The position numbers and the translations under genes are program-made. Source: Candidatus Hydrogenedentota bacterium (lineage in GTDB: Bacteria > Hydrogenedentota > Hydrogenedentia > Hydrogenedentales > SLHB01). Taken from it: a stretch of 64,000 nt of DNA. The notes under the pieces were generated by a model. The model was given only the letters and a program-made list of their open reading frames with translations. It searched no databases and had not been told where the DNA came from. The stretch is from positions 124,001-188,000 of the forward strand of contig JADLHJ010000060.1 in the NCBI GenBank assembly GCA_020848835.1. The letters run 5' to 3'. Position 1 is the first letter of the stretch; each line of letters begins with the position of its first letter. This document shows positions 1 through 7,882 of the stretch, piece by piece.

Positions 1-269
1 GTGATCCCTTTCATGTCGCCAAGCGCCTGCGCAAACGCCTTGCCGAGACATATGCCGACGTCTTCGACCGTGTGGTGCGCGTCAATTTCTAGGTCACCCT
101 TGGCATCTACCTTCAGATCGAATAAGCCATGCTTCGCAATGTGCGTGAGCATGTGGTCAAAGAAACCAATGCCGGTCTTCGCATCGATTGAACCTGTTCC
201 GTCAATGGCAACGGAAAGCTTAATCTGAGTCTCTTTAGTTTCGCGGGATATTTCAGCGCTGCGTGACAA
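1..269 (-). CDS. hisB: Imidazoleglycerol-phosphate dehydratase, 5' part
   Basis: HisB removes water from imidazoleglycerol phosphate in cytoplasmic histidine biosynthesis. The first 89 codons are present and the gene runs off the left edge. The reverse-strand translation contains the HisB signatures [30 protein letters not shown] and the following ICLGKA; the His and Glu residues in them bind the two manganese ions. I chose a TTG start at 269 because AGGA lies seven bases upstream (277-280); there is no ATG between it and the conserved region. Only the N-terminal half of one repeat of the family fold is visible, so I cannot say whether the protein is monofunctional or fused to a phosphatase. 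Other his genes are not in the window. Confidence 0.9.
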   Translation of the reverse strand, partial: MSRSAEISRETKETQIKLSVAIDGTGSIDAKTGIGFFDHMLTHIAKHGLFDLKVDAKGDLEIDAHHTVEDVGICLGKAFAQALGDMKGI

Positions 270-326
270 GTGTGTTTCCTAAAAGTATTGCCTTAGTGAA
301 TATAGGTGCTGCTAAAACATCAACTG

Positions 327-455
327 CTAAAGCAGGATTGGCGAGGGATCGATCAAATTAAGGATAAACTGCGGTAATTCAAGGCCAAAAAACGAAAAAA
401 GAATACTGATGAGAATCAATACGATCGGCGGAATGTTTACTACCAGCTTATCCAT
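327..455 (-). CDS. Possible small single-span membrane protein (42 aa)
   Basis: A short ORF with an ATG at 455 preceded by GGGAG about ten bases upstream. The peptide has a hydrophobic stretch at about residues 9-24 (IPPIVLILISILFSFFG) and ends in SPILL. It lies in the gap between hisB and the metallophosphatase, all on the minus strand. I do not recognise a family. Hydrophobic composition and a plausible ribosome site are the only evidence, so it may be spurious. Confidence 0.4.
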   Translation of the reverse strand: MDKLVVNIPPIVLILISILFSFFGLELPQFILNLIDPSPILL

Positions 456-499
456 CGCTGAATCTCTCCCGTAGGCGTACAACGCGTCCGTATACGAAC

Positions 500-1225
500 T
501 TAGCGACCCATCGTGAGACGTTCCGCCAAAAACGGGGGCAAACCCGCCTGGCGAATCCTGTCCGCAGCAGCGTTCACGTCGTAGTCCACGCGAACGATCT
601 CGTACTCATTCTTCTCCGAATCGTACAAACCAAATGCCGCTCGCGCATCCCCGTCGCGCGGTTGGCCCACAGAACCCGGATTGATGAAAAACGTCTTGCC
701 ATCACCCAACTGAAACTTCCCGTTATCGTCCACGCTGTACATACCATCTGCCGAGAATATCCCCGGACTATGCGTATGCCCGAAGAAGCAAAGCCGGTAG
801 TTCTGGTCAGTCACATACTGAAGGTGGGGGAGAACGTCTTCCCATGTAAACAAATAGCAATCACGGTCCGTCGGCGAACCGTGCGCCGCGAGGAAGTGCG
901 GGAACTGCATGTTGTCCGGCAATTTGCGCAGCCACTCCAGATTCGAGGGAGACAAATGCTCCCGCGTCCACAGCGCCGCCTGCAACGCCACCGGGTTAAA
1001 ACCCCACGGCTCCTCAATCCCGCAGGCCACCGCGTCATGGTTGCCGCAAATCGTCGGCATGCCGCTCTCGCGCACGATGTCCGCGCACTCGTTCGGGTTG
1101 GCGTTGTACCCCACAACATCCCCGAGACAGACGATCTGGTCGATGGATAGTTCTTTGATCCGTGCGAGTACGGCCTGCAAGGCTTCAAGATTCGCATGAA
1201 TGTCACTGATTATCGCGTATCGCAA
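500..1225 (-). CDS. Metallophosphoesterase, YfcE/MJ0936-like
   Basis: A 241-residue cytoplasmic calcineurin-like phosphoesterase of the Metallophos_2 type. The metal-binding motifs appear in order: SDIHAN near residue 8, GDVVGY near 36, GNHDA near 62, AHGSPTD near 115, GHTHSPG near 149 and NPGSVGQPRDGD near 182. The last block is typical of small bacterial phosphodiesterases related to MJ0936. The start is TTG at 1225, with AAGG eight bases upstream; the peptide then begins directly at the conserved first strand. No signal peptide is seen. The physiological substrate cannot be read from the sequence, and the neighbours give no help. Confidence 0.85.
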   Translation of the reverse strand: MRYAIISDIHANLEALQAVLARIKELSIDQIVCLGDVVGYNANPNECADIVRESGMPTICGNHDAVACGIEEPWGFNPVALQAALWTREHLSPSNLEWLRKLPDNMQFPHFLAAHGSPTDRDCYLFTWEDVLPHLQYVTDQNYRLCFFGHTHSPGIFSADGMYSVDDNGKFQLGDGKTFFINPGSVGQPRDGDARAAFGLYDSEKNEYEIVRVDYDVNAAADRIRQAGLPPFLAERLTMGR

Positions 1226-1359
1226 ACAAGAAACCTTGAGTGGTTATGGCCGCGGTATAGGGGCGGACCCAGCCTTTGGACCCCTCGCTCCTGGGCCGCC
1301 AAGGCGATATTCTGCACGGTAATGAGAAAGGGATCAAGCCGACCGCATAAAAAGCTAAC

Positions 1360-1386
1360 TTGGCATCTGCAGCAAACTGTTATAAA
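1360..1386 (+). promoter_or_regulatory. Candidate promoter of the Tat metallophosphoesterase
   Basis: TTGGCA at 1360-1365 and TATAAA at 1381-1386 are separated by 15 bases, shorter than the usual 17. Placement is about 30 bases before the ATG at 1416. Weak candidate. Confidence 0.3.
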
Positions 1387-1415
1387 GTGAAAGTCCCTCA
1401 GAAGGAGTAAGACTT

Positions 1416-2486
1416 ATGAAATCGTATACTTGTTCGCGCCGCGACTTTCTGAAAACCGGAGCCATTGCTGCCGGTGCGTATATAGCTGCGCCGGCGTTTG
1501 CGGATGAAGAAGCCCCGTTGCCCGGAGTGACAGTATCAACCGCATATCCGGAAACCTCGACCCAACTGAAAATCGGCGATCCCGCACGATTTACTGTCCT
1601 GCAATTTACCGACGCGCACTTCTTCCTCGACCGACCCGAAGTCCCCGGCGTGGACGACCACACCCGCGCCGACTGGAAGAAAATGGTCGATGTCTACAAA
1701 CCCGATCTCGTTGCAATGACCGGCGACCTCTGGCACGACAACCCAGAAGGTCGCGGTGCCGAGTACCAAACCAGCTGCATTCAAACACTCGAAAGCCTCG
1801 GCGTGCCGTGGGTCTACACCTGGGGCAATCACGATCAGATGAATGACTTCGTGAAAGGCCACGACGCATTTCACGACGCGAAAAACTCGCTCTACCGCGG
1901 CGGCGCAACCGGCGGCAATTACACAATCGATATCGTGAACAGCGAAGGCAAGCGCGTCTGGGAATTGCTCTGCCTGAACACCCACCGCCACGGCGTCCAC
2001 GGCACGACCCATGATTGGCTCACGAAATTCGCCGCGGACGTTAAAGACAAAGACCAACCGCGCTACGCTTTTTTCCATATTCCGATCAAGCAATACCTCA
2101 GCGCGCGAATCAAACGAACCTACTCCGGCATCTCGTACGAAGGTGTTGCTTTTGAAAAAGAAGACGGCACCGCACTCGGCCTGTTGAAATCAGTCGGCGG
2201 CGTCCGAGCTTGCTTCGTAGGACACGACCACCTCAACGACTACGCCGCGAACGTCGAAGGCATTGATCTCGTATTCGGACGTTCCTCCGGCTGGAACGGC
2301 TACGGCTCCGACAAAATTCGCAAAGGTGGAAAACTGATTACCGCAAACTGCGAAACCGGCAGCTACGCCTGGGAATCCGTTTTCCCCGATGGCCTGCGCT
2401 GGAAACCAAACCCCGAAGATCACATCGAAGAAATTATCGACAAGCCATTCATCAACCCAAAAGCAGGTGAACAAGCCGCCGCGTAG
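1416..2486 (+). CDS. Tat-exported calcineurin-like phosphoesterase
   Basis: A 356-residue secreted metallophosphoesterase. The N-terminus carries a twin-arginine signal (CSRRDFLKTG followed by a hydrophobic stretch ending APAFA). The Metallophos domain follows at about residues 55-300, with motifs QFTDAHF, TGDLW, WGNHDQ and VGHDHLND. These supply the usual Asp, His and Asn ligands of the dinuclear metal site. AAGGAG lies just upstream of the ATG at 1416. Proteins of this form occur widely in planctomycete-like genomes and resemble purple-acid-phosphatase-type enzymes; the substrate (phosphate monoester or diester) is not known. It appears monocistronic, with a hairpin-rich gap downstream. Confidence 0.85.
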   Translation: MKSYTCSRRDFLKTGAIAAGAYIAAPAFADEEAPLPGVTVSTAYPETSTQLKIGDPARFTVLQFTDAHFFLDRPEVPGVDDHTRADWKKMVDVYKPDLVAMTGDLWHDNPEGRGAEYQTSCIQTLESLGVPWVYTWGNHDQMNDFVKGHDAFHDAKNSLYRGGATGGNYTIDIVNSEGKRVWELLCLNTHRHGVHGTTHDWLTKFAADVKDKDQPRYAFFHIPIKQYLSARIKRTYSGISYEGVAFEKEDGTALGLLKSVGGVRACFVGHDHLNDYAANVEGIDLVFGRSSGWNGYGSDKIRKGGKLITANCETGSYAWESVFPDGLRWKPNPEDHIEEIIDKPFINPKAGEQAAA

Positions 2487-2521
2487 ACCTCACCGATAAC
2501 AATCGGGACTTTTCTTTGTAG

Positions 2522-2573
2522 CGCCCGGCACTTGTCCTCCGAAGCTTTTGCGAAGGAGGATCCACGCTGGGCG
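2522..2573. repeat. Imperfect fold-back element
   Basis: Nested complementary arms: outer CGCCCGGC with GCTGGGCG, inner TCCTCC with GGAGGA, around GAAGCTTTTGCGAA. In one reverse frame the inner part reads SSFAKASEDK, a peptide string I recall from spurious short ORFs in many genomes, which marks dispersed repeats. It lies between two convergent genes. Confidence 0.5.
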
Positions 2574-2588
2574 TTCTTTATTCGGACT

Positions 2589-2614
2589 CGTGACGAAGTT
2601 TCCACTTCGTCACG
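2589..2614. terminator. Hairpin between convergent genes
   Basis: A perfect 11-bp stem, CGTGACGAAGT and ACTTCGTCACG, with loop TTCC. It lies between the stop codons of the phosphoesterase (plus) and deoC (minus). No strong U-tract follows on either strand, so a terminator role is inferred from position. Confidence 0.45.
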
Positions 2615-2663
2615 CACTCTTGAATAGCTCCGCTTTGATCTTCTCCAATTGCGCCCGACGCGA

Positions 2664-3326
2664 CTACTCCCCCGGCATCTCCTTCAAAATCGCCACCCCC
2701 GAACTCGTCCCAAGGCGATCCGCCCCCGCGCCAATCATCGCCGCCGCATCCGCATAACTCCGGATCCCGCCCGCGGCCTTCACACCCAACTTCGCGCCAA
2801 CCACCTGCCGCATCAACGCCACATCATCCGTCGTCGCACCCGCGCGCCCAAACCCAGTAGAAGTCTTCACAAACGCCGCCCCCGCCCGCATCGCCATTTC
2901 GCATACCGCAATCTTTTCGTCCGTGTTCAACAGACTCGTCTCCAGAATCACCTTCACCGGCACACCCTCCGCCGCCTTCACAACAGCCGCGATCTCTTTT
3001 TCCACAAATTCGGCATACCCCGACTTCAACGCCCCAACATTGATCACCATGTCCAATTCCGTCGCGCCATTCTTTACCGCATCCCGCGCCTCGGCCACCT
3101 TCACCGCCGCCGTATTTGCCCCCAGCGGAAACCCAATAGTCGCATTCACCAACACGCCGGACCCCTCCAGCTTCTTCGCACAAAACGACACCCAAGCCGG
3201 ATTAATCGACACCGCCGCAAACCCGTTGTGCACCGCCTCATCGCACAACGCCGCAACATCCCCCTGCGCCGCATCCGCCCGCAAAACCGTATGGTCAATC
3301 ATCTTCGCCAATTCACTACGAGTCAT
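2664..3326 (-). CDS. deoC: Deoxyribose-phosphate aldolase
   Basis: DeoC cleaves 2-deoxyribose 5-phosphate into acetaldehyde and glyceraldehyde 3-phosphate in deoxynucleoside breakdown. The 220-residue product has the usual family length and all key residues: Asp92 in LDMVIN, the Schiff-base Lys154 in FVKTSTGFG and the second Lys183 in VKAAGGIRS. The ATG at 3326 is preceded by GGGAG. No other deo genes are adjacent. Some microcompartments process the acetaldehyde made by DeoC, and a shell operon with an aldehyde dehydrogenase lies about 20 kb away (23.5-26.9 kb). The link is only a hypothesis; the protein has no obvious N- or C-terminal targeting extension. Confidence 0.95.
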   Translation of the reverse strand: MTRSELAKMIDHTVLRADAAQGDVAALCDEAVHNGFAAVSINPAWVSFCAKKLEGSGVLVNATIGFPLGANTAAVKVAEARDAVKNGATELDMVINVGALKSGYAEFVEKEIAAVVKAAEGVPVKVILETSLLNTDEKIAVCEMAMRAGAAFVKTSTGFGRAGATTDDVALMRQVVGAKLGVKAAGGIRSYADAAAMIGAGADRLGTSSGVAILKEMPGE

Positions 3327-3529
3327 CCGAAGCTACTCCCCTAAAAACGCATAGTCTGTAGATCCCAAGCACTCAATTCCACTACGCAAAATCCGCGCGA
3401 AGCGCTTTGGAGTGCGGCGAGACAGCGCCGCTTTGCATTTATCACCAAATCGCGGCAGGTTACTAAAAAATGTATACTATCTGCCGCAAGGGCAATCGAA
3501 AAACCGAACGGCATTCTTACTCTTTGGCT

Positions 3530-3853
3530 ATGTTGAACCCGCAAAATCCTAGGTACTCTGCCACGCAATGGGCATGTCTCCGAGACTTGGCCCTCTGCAC
3601 CTTTGTCTGCACTTGCTCAGGTGTTGCCATTTGGCTTGTACATCTTTACCTAGGGATGCCTCTATCGGCTATCAACAAATGGTATCTGCTGGGCATAGTG
3701 CTACTCATACCTGGGTTACGGTTTGACGTAAACAGGTGGCGGCTTCGAAATCCTAATCGCACTTCAGACCAAGAACTCAACTTAACGGTAGCTATCACCG
3801 TAAGTCTGATCTTTTTTGTAGGCGCGTTGGCAAACGCGTTTTTGTTTGACTAA
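3530..3853 (+). CDS. Hypothetical small integral membrane protein
   Basis: No family recognised. From an ATG at 3530 the product is 107 residues, with hydrophobic stretches near residues 15-40 (LALCTFVCTCSGVAIWLVHL), 50-65 (YLLGIVLLIPGL) and 85-105 (LTVAITVSLIFFVGALANAF), consistent with three membrane segments. An upstream start at 3470 in the same frame would add 20 polar residues. Neither start has a strong ribosome site. Its codon use looks less GC-rich than its neighbours. It precedes the radical SAM gene by 26 bases on the same strand. Confidence 0.55.
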   Translation: MLNPQNPRYSATQWACLRDLALCTFVCTCSGVAIWLVHLYLGMPLSAINKWYLLGIVLLIPGLRFDVNRWRLRNPNRTSDQELNLTVAITVSLIFFVGALANAFLFD

Positions 3854-3879
3854 GACAATCAACGGACGAATTTAATTAA

Positions 3880-6471
3880 ATGCAGTCTTTACGAGATAAA
3901 CTTCAAAACGAAATCCTCCCGTTAGTCCAGAAGCCATCCCGCTATTTGGGCACGGAGCTCAATTCCACGCACAAGGACTTAAAAGACGTCGACCTGCGCG
4001 TGGCCCTGGTCTTTCCCGATCTCTACGATCTCGGCCTAGGCAACCTCGGCATTTTGATCCTCTACGCCATTCTCAACGAGAAACCCTGGTGCTGGTGTGA
4101 ACGCGCGTACACACCCGCACCGGACATGGAAGCCTTGCTGCGCGAACGCGGTCTGCCGCTCTTCACAAACGAGTCGAAAGACTCGCTCGCAGAGATGGAC
4201 GTGATCGGTTTCACGCTGCAATCAGAACTGACCTACACGAACATCCTCAACGCGATCGATCTCGCCGGCATCCCGGTGCGCACAAAAGATCGCGACGATT
4301 CGCATCCGCTCACGATGGCCGGCGGACCCTCGGTCTTTAATCCGGAACCGCTCGCGCCCTTCATCGATTTCTTCGTCGTCGGCGAAGGCGAGGACGCAAT
4401 CGTCGAGATCGCCGAACTGCTGCGCACAATGAAAGCCAACACGCGCCGCGAAAAGCTGGAAGCGCTCGCAAAGCTCGAAGGCGTCTATGTGCCCGAACTC
4501 TATCCGATGGAAACGATGCCCGACGGCCGCATCCTTCCGAAGGAAGACGCACCGAAGATCGTGAAACGCACCGTGCAAAATCTCGACGGCGCGACTTTCC
4601 CCGTAAATTACGTCGTGCCCTACACGCAACAGGTCCACGATCGCGTCGGCCTCGAAGTCTTGCGCGGCTGCACGCAGGGTTGCCGCTTCTGTCAGGCGGG
4701 CATGGTCACGCGCCCCGTCCGCGAGCGCAGCCTTGAAAAAATTGACGAACTCATGGAGCGCACCCTCGCTGCGACGGGCTACGAGGAAGTGTCGCTCGTC
4801 TCGCTGTCCACCTGCGACTTCTCTCGCCCGCGCATGCTCGTTGAACAAGCCGCGCGCCGCGCCGCAAAGGACAACGTCAGCGTATCGCTGCCATCGTTGC
4901 GCCTCGATTCATTCTCGGTCGAACTCGCGGACATGGTCGCAGGAGTGCGCCGCAGCGGCCTTACCTTTGCGCCGGAAGCCGCGACGCCACGTCTGCGCGC
5001 GTTGATCAACAAATGGATCCCCGACGAAGATCTGCTCACGATGTCCTCCGAAGCCTACAAGCGCGGCTGGAACCACGTGAAAACTTATTTCATGATCGGC
5101 CTGCCAACAGAGCGCGACGAAGACGTCGAGGCCATCGTCGATCTCTGCATCCGCACACTCAAACTCGGCCGCACCTTTAATTCAAAAGCGAAGGTAAACA
5201 CCGGCGTCTCCACCTTCGTGCCGAAACCCTTCACGCCATTCCAGTGGGCAGAGCAAATCACGCTTGAAGAAGCCTACCGCCGCCAAGGCATTCTGGAGCG
5301 CGGCTTCAAAAACAACGCCGCGATCAAGTTCGGTCGCCACGAACCGGAGACCACCTTCATCGAAGGCCTGCTCACGCGCGCGGATCGGCGTGGGGGAGAC
5401 CTCCTCGAAGCGGCATGGCGCAATGGCGCGCGCCTCGAATCGTGGAGCGAACACCTCAACATCGACGCATGGTACAAAGCGATTGAGCAAACCAATTTCA
5501 ACGTAGCCGATCAGTTCCGCGAACGCGATCTGAATGAGCGTTTACCGTGGGACCACATCGACGTGCTGATGCCGAAGGAATGGTTCCAGGAAGACTATCA
5601 GCGCGCGATGGAACTGAAACATGCGCAGGATTGCCGCGCGGGCAAGTGCCACCTCTGCGGCGTCATCTACCGCGAACGCGAACTTTGCAAGCACATGCTC
5701 AAACGCCAGAAACAGGGTCGCCTAGAAGAACAGAATTGGCAGCCCACGCCGATCGAAAAATACGTCGAGCCGGAACCCGTCCAGCGCCTGCGCTTCCGCA
5801 TCGGGCGCACGGGCGAAGTGCGCTTCCTCTCGCATCTCGAAGTCATGAACGCATGGGTTCGCGCACTGCGCCGCGCCCGCGCACCGCTCTCGTATTCGCA
5901 AGGATTCCACGCGCACCCGAAGATCACCTTCGCCACCGCTGCACCCGTCGGCGAAGAATCCGTCGGCGATTACATGGACATCGTGCTCAAAGAAATCGTC
6001 GATCCGCGCGAACTGCTCGGCCGCTTACAGGCCACACTCGCCACCGGCTTCCGCGCGATCAACGTAGATGAAGTTCCGCTCAAAGCGCCCGCACTCATGG
6101 CCGCATGCTCCGGATTTGCGTATTCACTCACCGCCACCGCCGAAGGTGAAACCGTCGCCACGCGCATCGCCGAAATCTTGGACGCCGGCGAAATCCTCGT
6201 CGAACGCGACGTAAAAGTAAAAGACTGGAAAGGCCGCGAACGCCGCGAGAAAAAAGACATCGACATCCGCCCAATGATCGCGCGCCTGGAAATCACACAA
6301 TCCGCCAACCACCAAACCATCATCGAGTTCGACACCGTAATCGTAGGTGGCCGCTCCGCCCGCCCCCGCGAAATTGTCGCGCTACTTGGCCTTGACGCCG
6401 TCAGCACACAGGTCCTGAAGCGCGAAACATTTCTAGCACCCTGTCCCGAACTGGCGCACGCGCTCTCGTAG
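3880..6471 (+). CDS. B12-binding-type radical SAM protein fused to a DUF2344 domain
   Basis: An 863-residue fusion of the TIGR03960-type radical SAM family with a C-terminal TIGR03936/DUF2344 domain. The N-terminal third resembles a cobalamin-binding-like Rossmann domain (residues 30-200, with GLGNLGI and VGEGE). The radical SAM cluster motif is CTQGCRFC, Cys264, Cys268 and Cys271, in CX3CX2C spacing. A cysteine-rich stretch (CRAGKCHLCGV) follows near residue 590. The DUF2344 part begins near residue 635 (RFRIGRTGEVRFLSHLE) and includes the conserved SQGFHAHPKI. The family is often found near rplU/rpmA or ribonuclease G genes, which are absent here. The exact reaction is unknown. Confidence 0.9.
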   Translation: MQSLRDKLQNEILPLVQKPSRYLGTELNSTHKDLKDVDLRVALVFPDLYDLGLGNLGILILYAILNEKPWCWCERAYTPAPDMEALLRERGLPLFTNESKDSLAEMDVIGFTLQSELTYTNILNAIDLAGIPVRTKDRDDSHPLTMAGGPSVFNPEPLAPFIDFFVVGEGEDAIVEIAELLRTMKANTRREKLEALAKLEGVYVPELYPMETMPDGRILPKEDAPKIVKRTVQNLDGATFPVNYVVPYTQQVHDRVGLEVLRGCTQGCRFCQAGMVTRPVRERSLEKIDELMERTLAATGYEEVSLVSLSTCDFSRPRMLVEQAARRAAKDNVSVSLPSLRLDSFSVELADMVAGVRRSGLTFAPEAATPRLRALINKWIPDEDLLTMSSEAYKRGWNHVKTYFMIGLPTERDEDVEAIVDLCIRTLKLGRTFNSKAKVNTGVSTFVPKPFTPFQWAEQITLEEAYRRQGILERGFKNNAAIKFGRHEPETTFIEGLLTRADRRGGDLLEAAWRNGARLESWSEHLNIDAWYKAIEQTNFNVADQFRERDLNERLPWDHIDVLMPKEWFQEDYQRAMELKHAQDCRAGKCHLCGVIYRERELCKHMLKRQKQGRLEEQNWQPTPIEKYVEPEPVQRLRFRIGRTGEVRFLSHLEVMNAWVRALRRARAPLSYSQGFHAHPKITFATAAPVGEESVGDYMDIVLKEIVDPRELLGRLQATLATGFRAINVDEVPLKAPALMAACSGFAYSLTATAEGETVATRIAEILDAGEILVERDVKVKDWKGRERREKKDIDIRPMIARLEITQSANHQTIIEFDTVIVGGRSARPREIVALLGLDAVSTQVLKRETFLAPCPELAHALS

Positions 6472-6566
6472 ACTCAGCGCCAAGTACTTCTTGCACAAAT
6501 TAAGGACAGGGAGAAGGCGGCGCGCTGAAGAGTAGCCAACGATACCCACTGTCATCGCGCATTTTT

Positions 6567-6690
6567 TATCCCGAAGGGATTGCGGCACATAGCCCAGGGT
6601 CGGCCCGTCGGAGTCGCTTCGACGGAGGCTGGCCTACCCTGGGTGTCGTGCGCCACACATTTCACCTCTTCAACCCTGCAGGGGTTGTGG
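6567..6690 (+). repeat. Dispersed palindromic intergenic repeat, copy A
   Basis: Starts with TATCCCGAAGGGATT, has central arms CCCAGGGT and ACCCTGGGT around GTCGCTTCGAC, and ends with an AACCCTGCAGGGGTT hairpin. The same architecture recurs at 53739-53858 and 58898-59084 in the same orientation. It sits between two plus-strand genes. Confidence 0.85.
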
Positions 6691-6715
6691 AAGCAGTCCC
6701 GGAAGACGCTGATTG

Positions 6716-7153
6716 ATGCACGTTCGCACATACAGACAATCTGACAAGGAAGAATGGCTGCGCATGCGCTGTGCGCTTTGGCCCGACGAATCGCCGGAAG
6801 AACTCGCATCGGGTTTCGTAACTTCGGTTGCCTGCGAAGAGACCGCAGTATTTGTCGCCGCCGCTGGTAATGGTAGAACCATCGGCTTCGTGGAAGTCTC
6901 CATCCACACCGAAGCCCCCGGCTGCACCACAAACCGCATCGGCTTCCTCGAAGGGTGGTACGTTGATCCCGCCTACCGCCGCCAGGGTATGGGCCGCGCA
7001 CTCAACGCTGCCGCAGAACAATGGGCCCGCGAACGCGGCTGCACCGAAATGGCCTCTGACACCAACGAATCCTACCCAATCAGCCCGACCGCGCACATAG
7101 GCCTCGGGTATACGCGCGTCAACGATTTCGATTTCGCGAAGCGTTTGACCTAG
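6716..7153 (+). CDS. GNAT acetyltransferase resembling aminoglycoside AAC(6')-I
   Basis: A 145-residue GNAT enzyme that should transfer acetyl from acetyl-CoA. The pattern RCALWPDE near the N-terminus, FLEGWYVDPAYRRQGMGRAL (acetyl-CoA pyrophosphate loop RRQGMG near residue 90) and WARERGCTEMASDT, with a C-terminal AHIGLGY block, matches the layout of chromosomal aminoglycoside 6'-N-acetyltransferases. The family usually has SHxAHRALGFEE at the end; here the central histidine/alanine pattern is altered (SPTAHIGLGYTR). The ATG at 6716 is preferred over the in-frame TTG at 6713. The actual substrate may be a natural amine rather than a drug. Confidence 0.75.
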   Translation: MHVRTYRQSDKEEWLRMRCALWPDESPEELASGFVTSVACEETAVFVAAAGNGRTIGFVEVSIHTEAPGCTTNRIGFLEGWYVDPAYRRQGMGRALNAAAEQWARERGCTEMASDTNESYPISPTAHIGLGYTRVNDFDFAKRLT

Positions 7154-7230
7154 TGCGGGAGCAGGTCCGCATTTCATCCGCCCGCGTGATGCAGATGCCT
7201 GCTATAAAGCGCGCGCTGCACGGGAGACAT

Positions 7231-7320
7231 CTACAAATAAAACAGGGTGCGGGCCACCAACAACCATAAATTTGCCAGGACCGCGCTCAAGATATTGTAA
7301 AGCACATAAAGTATTTCCAT
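7231..7320 (-). CDS. Possible 29-residue membrane peptide
   Basis: The ATG at 7320 is preceded by AAAGGAGG with nine bases of spacing, one of the strongest ribosome sites in the window. The peptide MEILYVLYNILSAVLANLWL continues with LVARTLFYL and is hydrophobic throughout, so a single membrane span is likely. I do not recognise a family. It stands alone in a 730-bp gap, antisense to both neighbours. Confidence 0.5.
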   Translation of the reverse strand: MEILYVLYNILSAVLANLWLLVARTLFYL

Positions 7321-7882
7321 TTCGAAAAACCTCCTTTCACGCGACGAGCACGAACGCCCGCCAGGCCCCTATATTTCGCTGAGGACTTTACTACATTTCA
7401 GCCGCGTTCTGAAACGAACCCTTCGTCACAACTCGCGGGATGGAAGAACGCTGCGCCCGCATTCCAGCGAAGCAGAAACGTGGGGCGACCGCATCCGCAG
7501 ATGGCTACGAATAAGTTGTATTTCCCTCAAGACCCCTTATTTCCCAAACCTCCAACTGACGCACTCTTCTAATAAATCACTTTGAGCTAGCTTCCGTCAG
7601 CTGAATATGGGTCGTTTCGCTACACCAAACCCCAAACACAGCCAGCCAGTCAACAGTGTTACCCTTAATTCCCATACCCGCGCGCGCCATCCTTCCCCTT
7701 CAGACTCCTGACTTCTATCTCCTGACTCCTTCCCTAAGTGCAACGCCGTGGGCTAATGAGTAGAAGCTTGCACCCGGACGCCTCGCCGGTGCGCCCAGCC
7801 CGCAGACGGCAAGCGTTTAATTCTGCCGAGCGCTTGGAATAGTCTGTGTGCAGTAGGCCAAAAAAATAGGGGAGGGGTTCGC
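7321..7882. other. Intergenic stretch without recognisable gene
   Basis: I see no coding region here. It contains a 14-bp-spaced direct repeat of CTCCTGACT (7705-7713 and 7719-7727), of the kind found in scattered intergenic tracts, and a weak hairpin around 7767-7790 (GCACCCGG and CCGGTGC). The leader of the beta-helix gene ends it. Confidence 0.5.

Noticed and set aside
7705..7727. CTCCTGACT direct repeat
   Set aside because: Only two units; likely a chance or generic intergenic tract.
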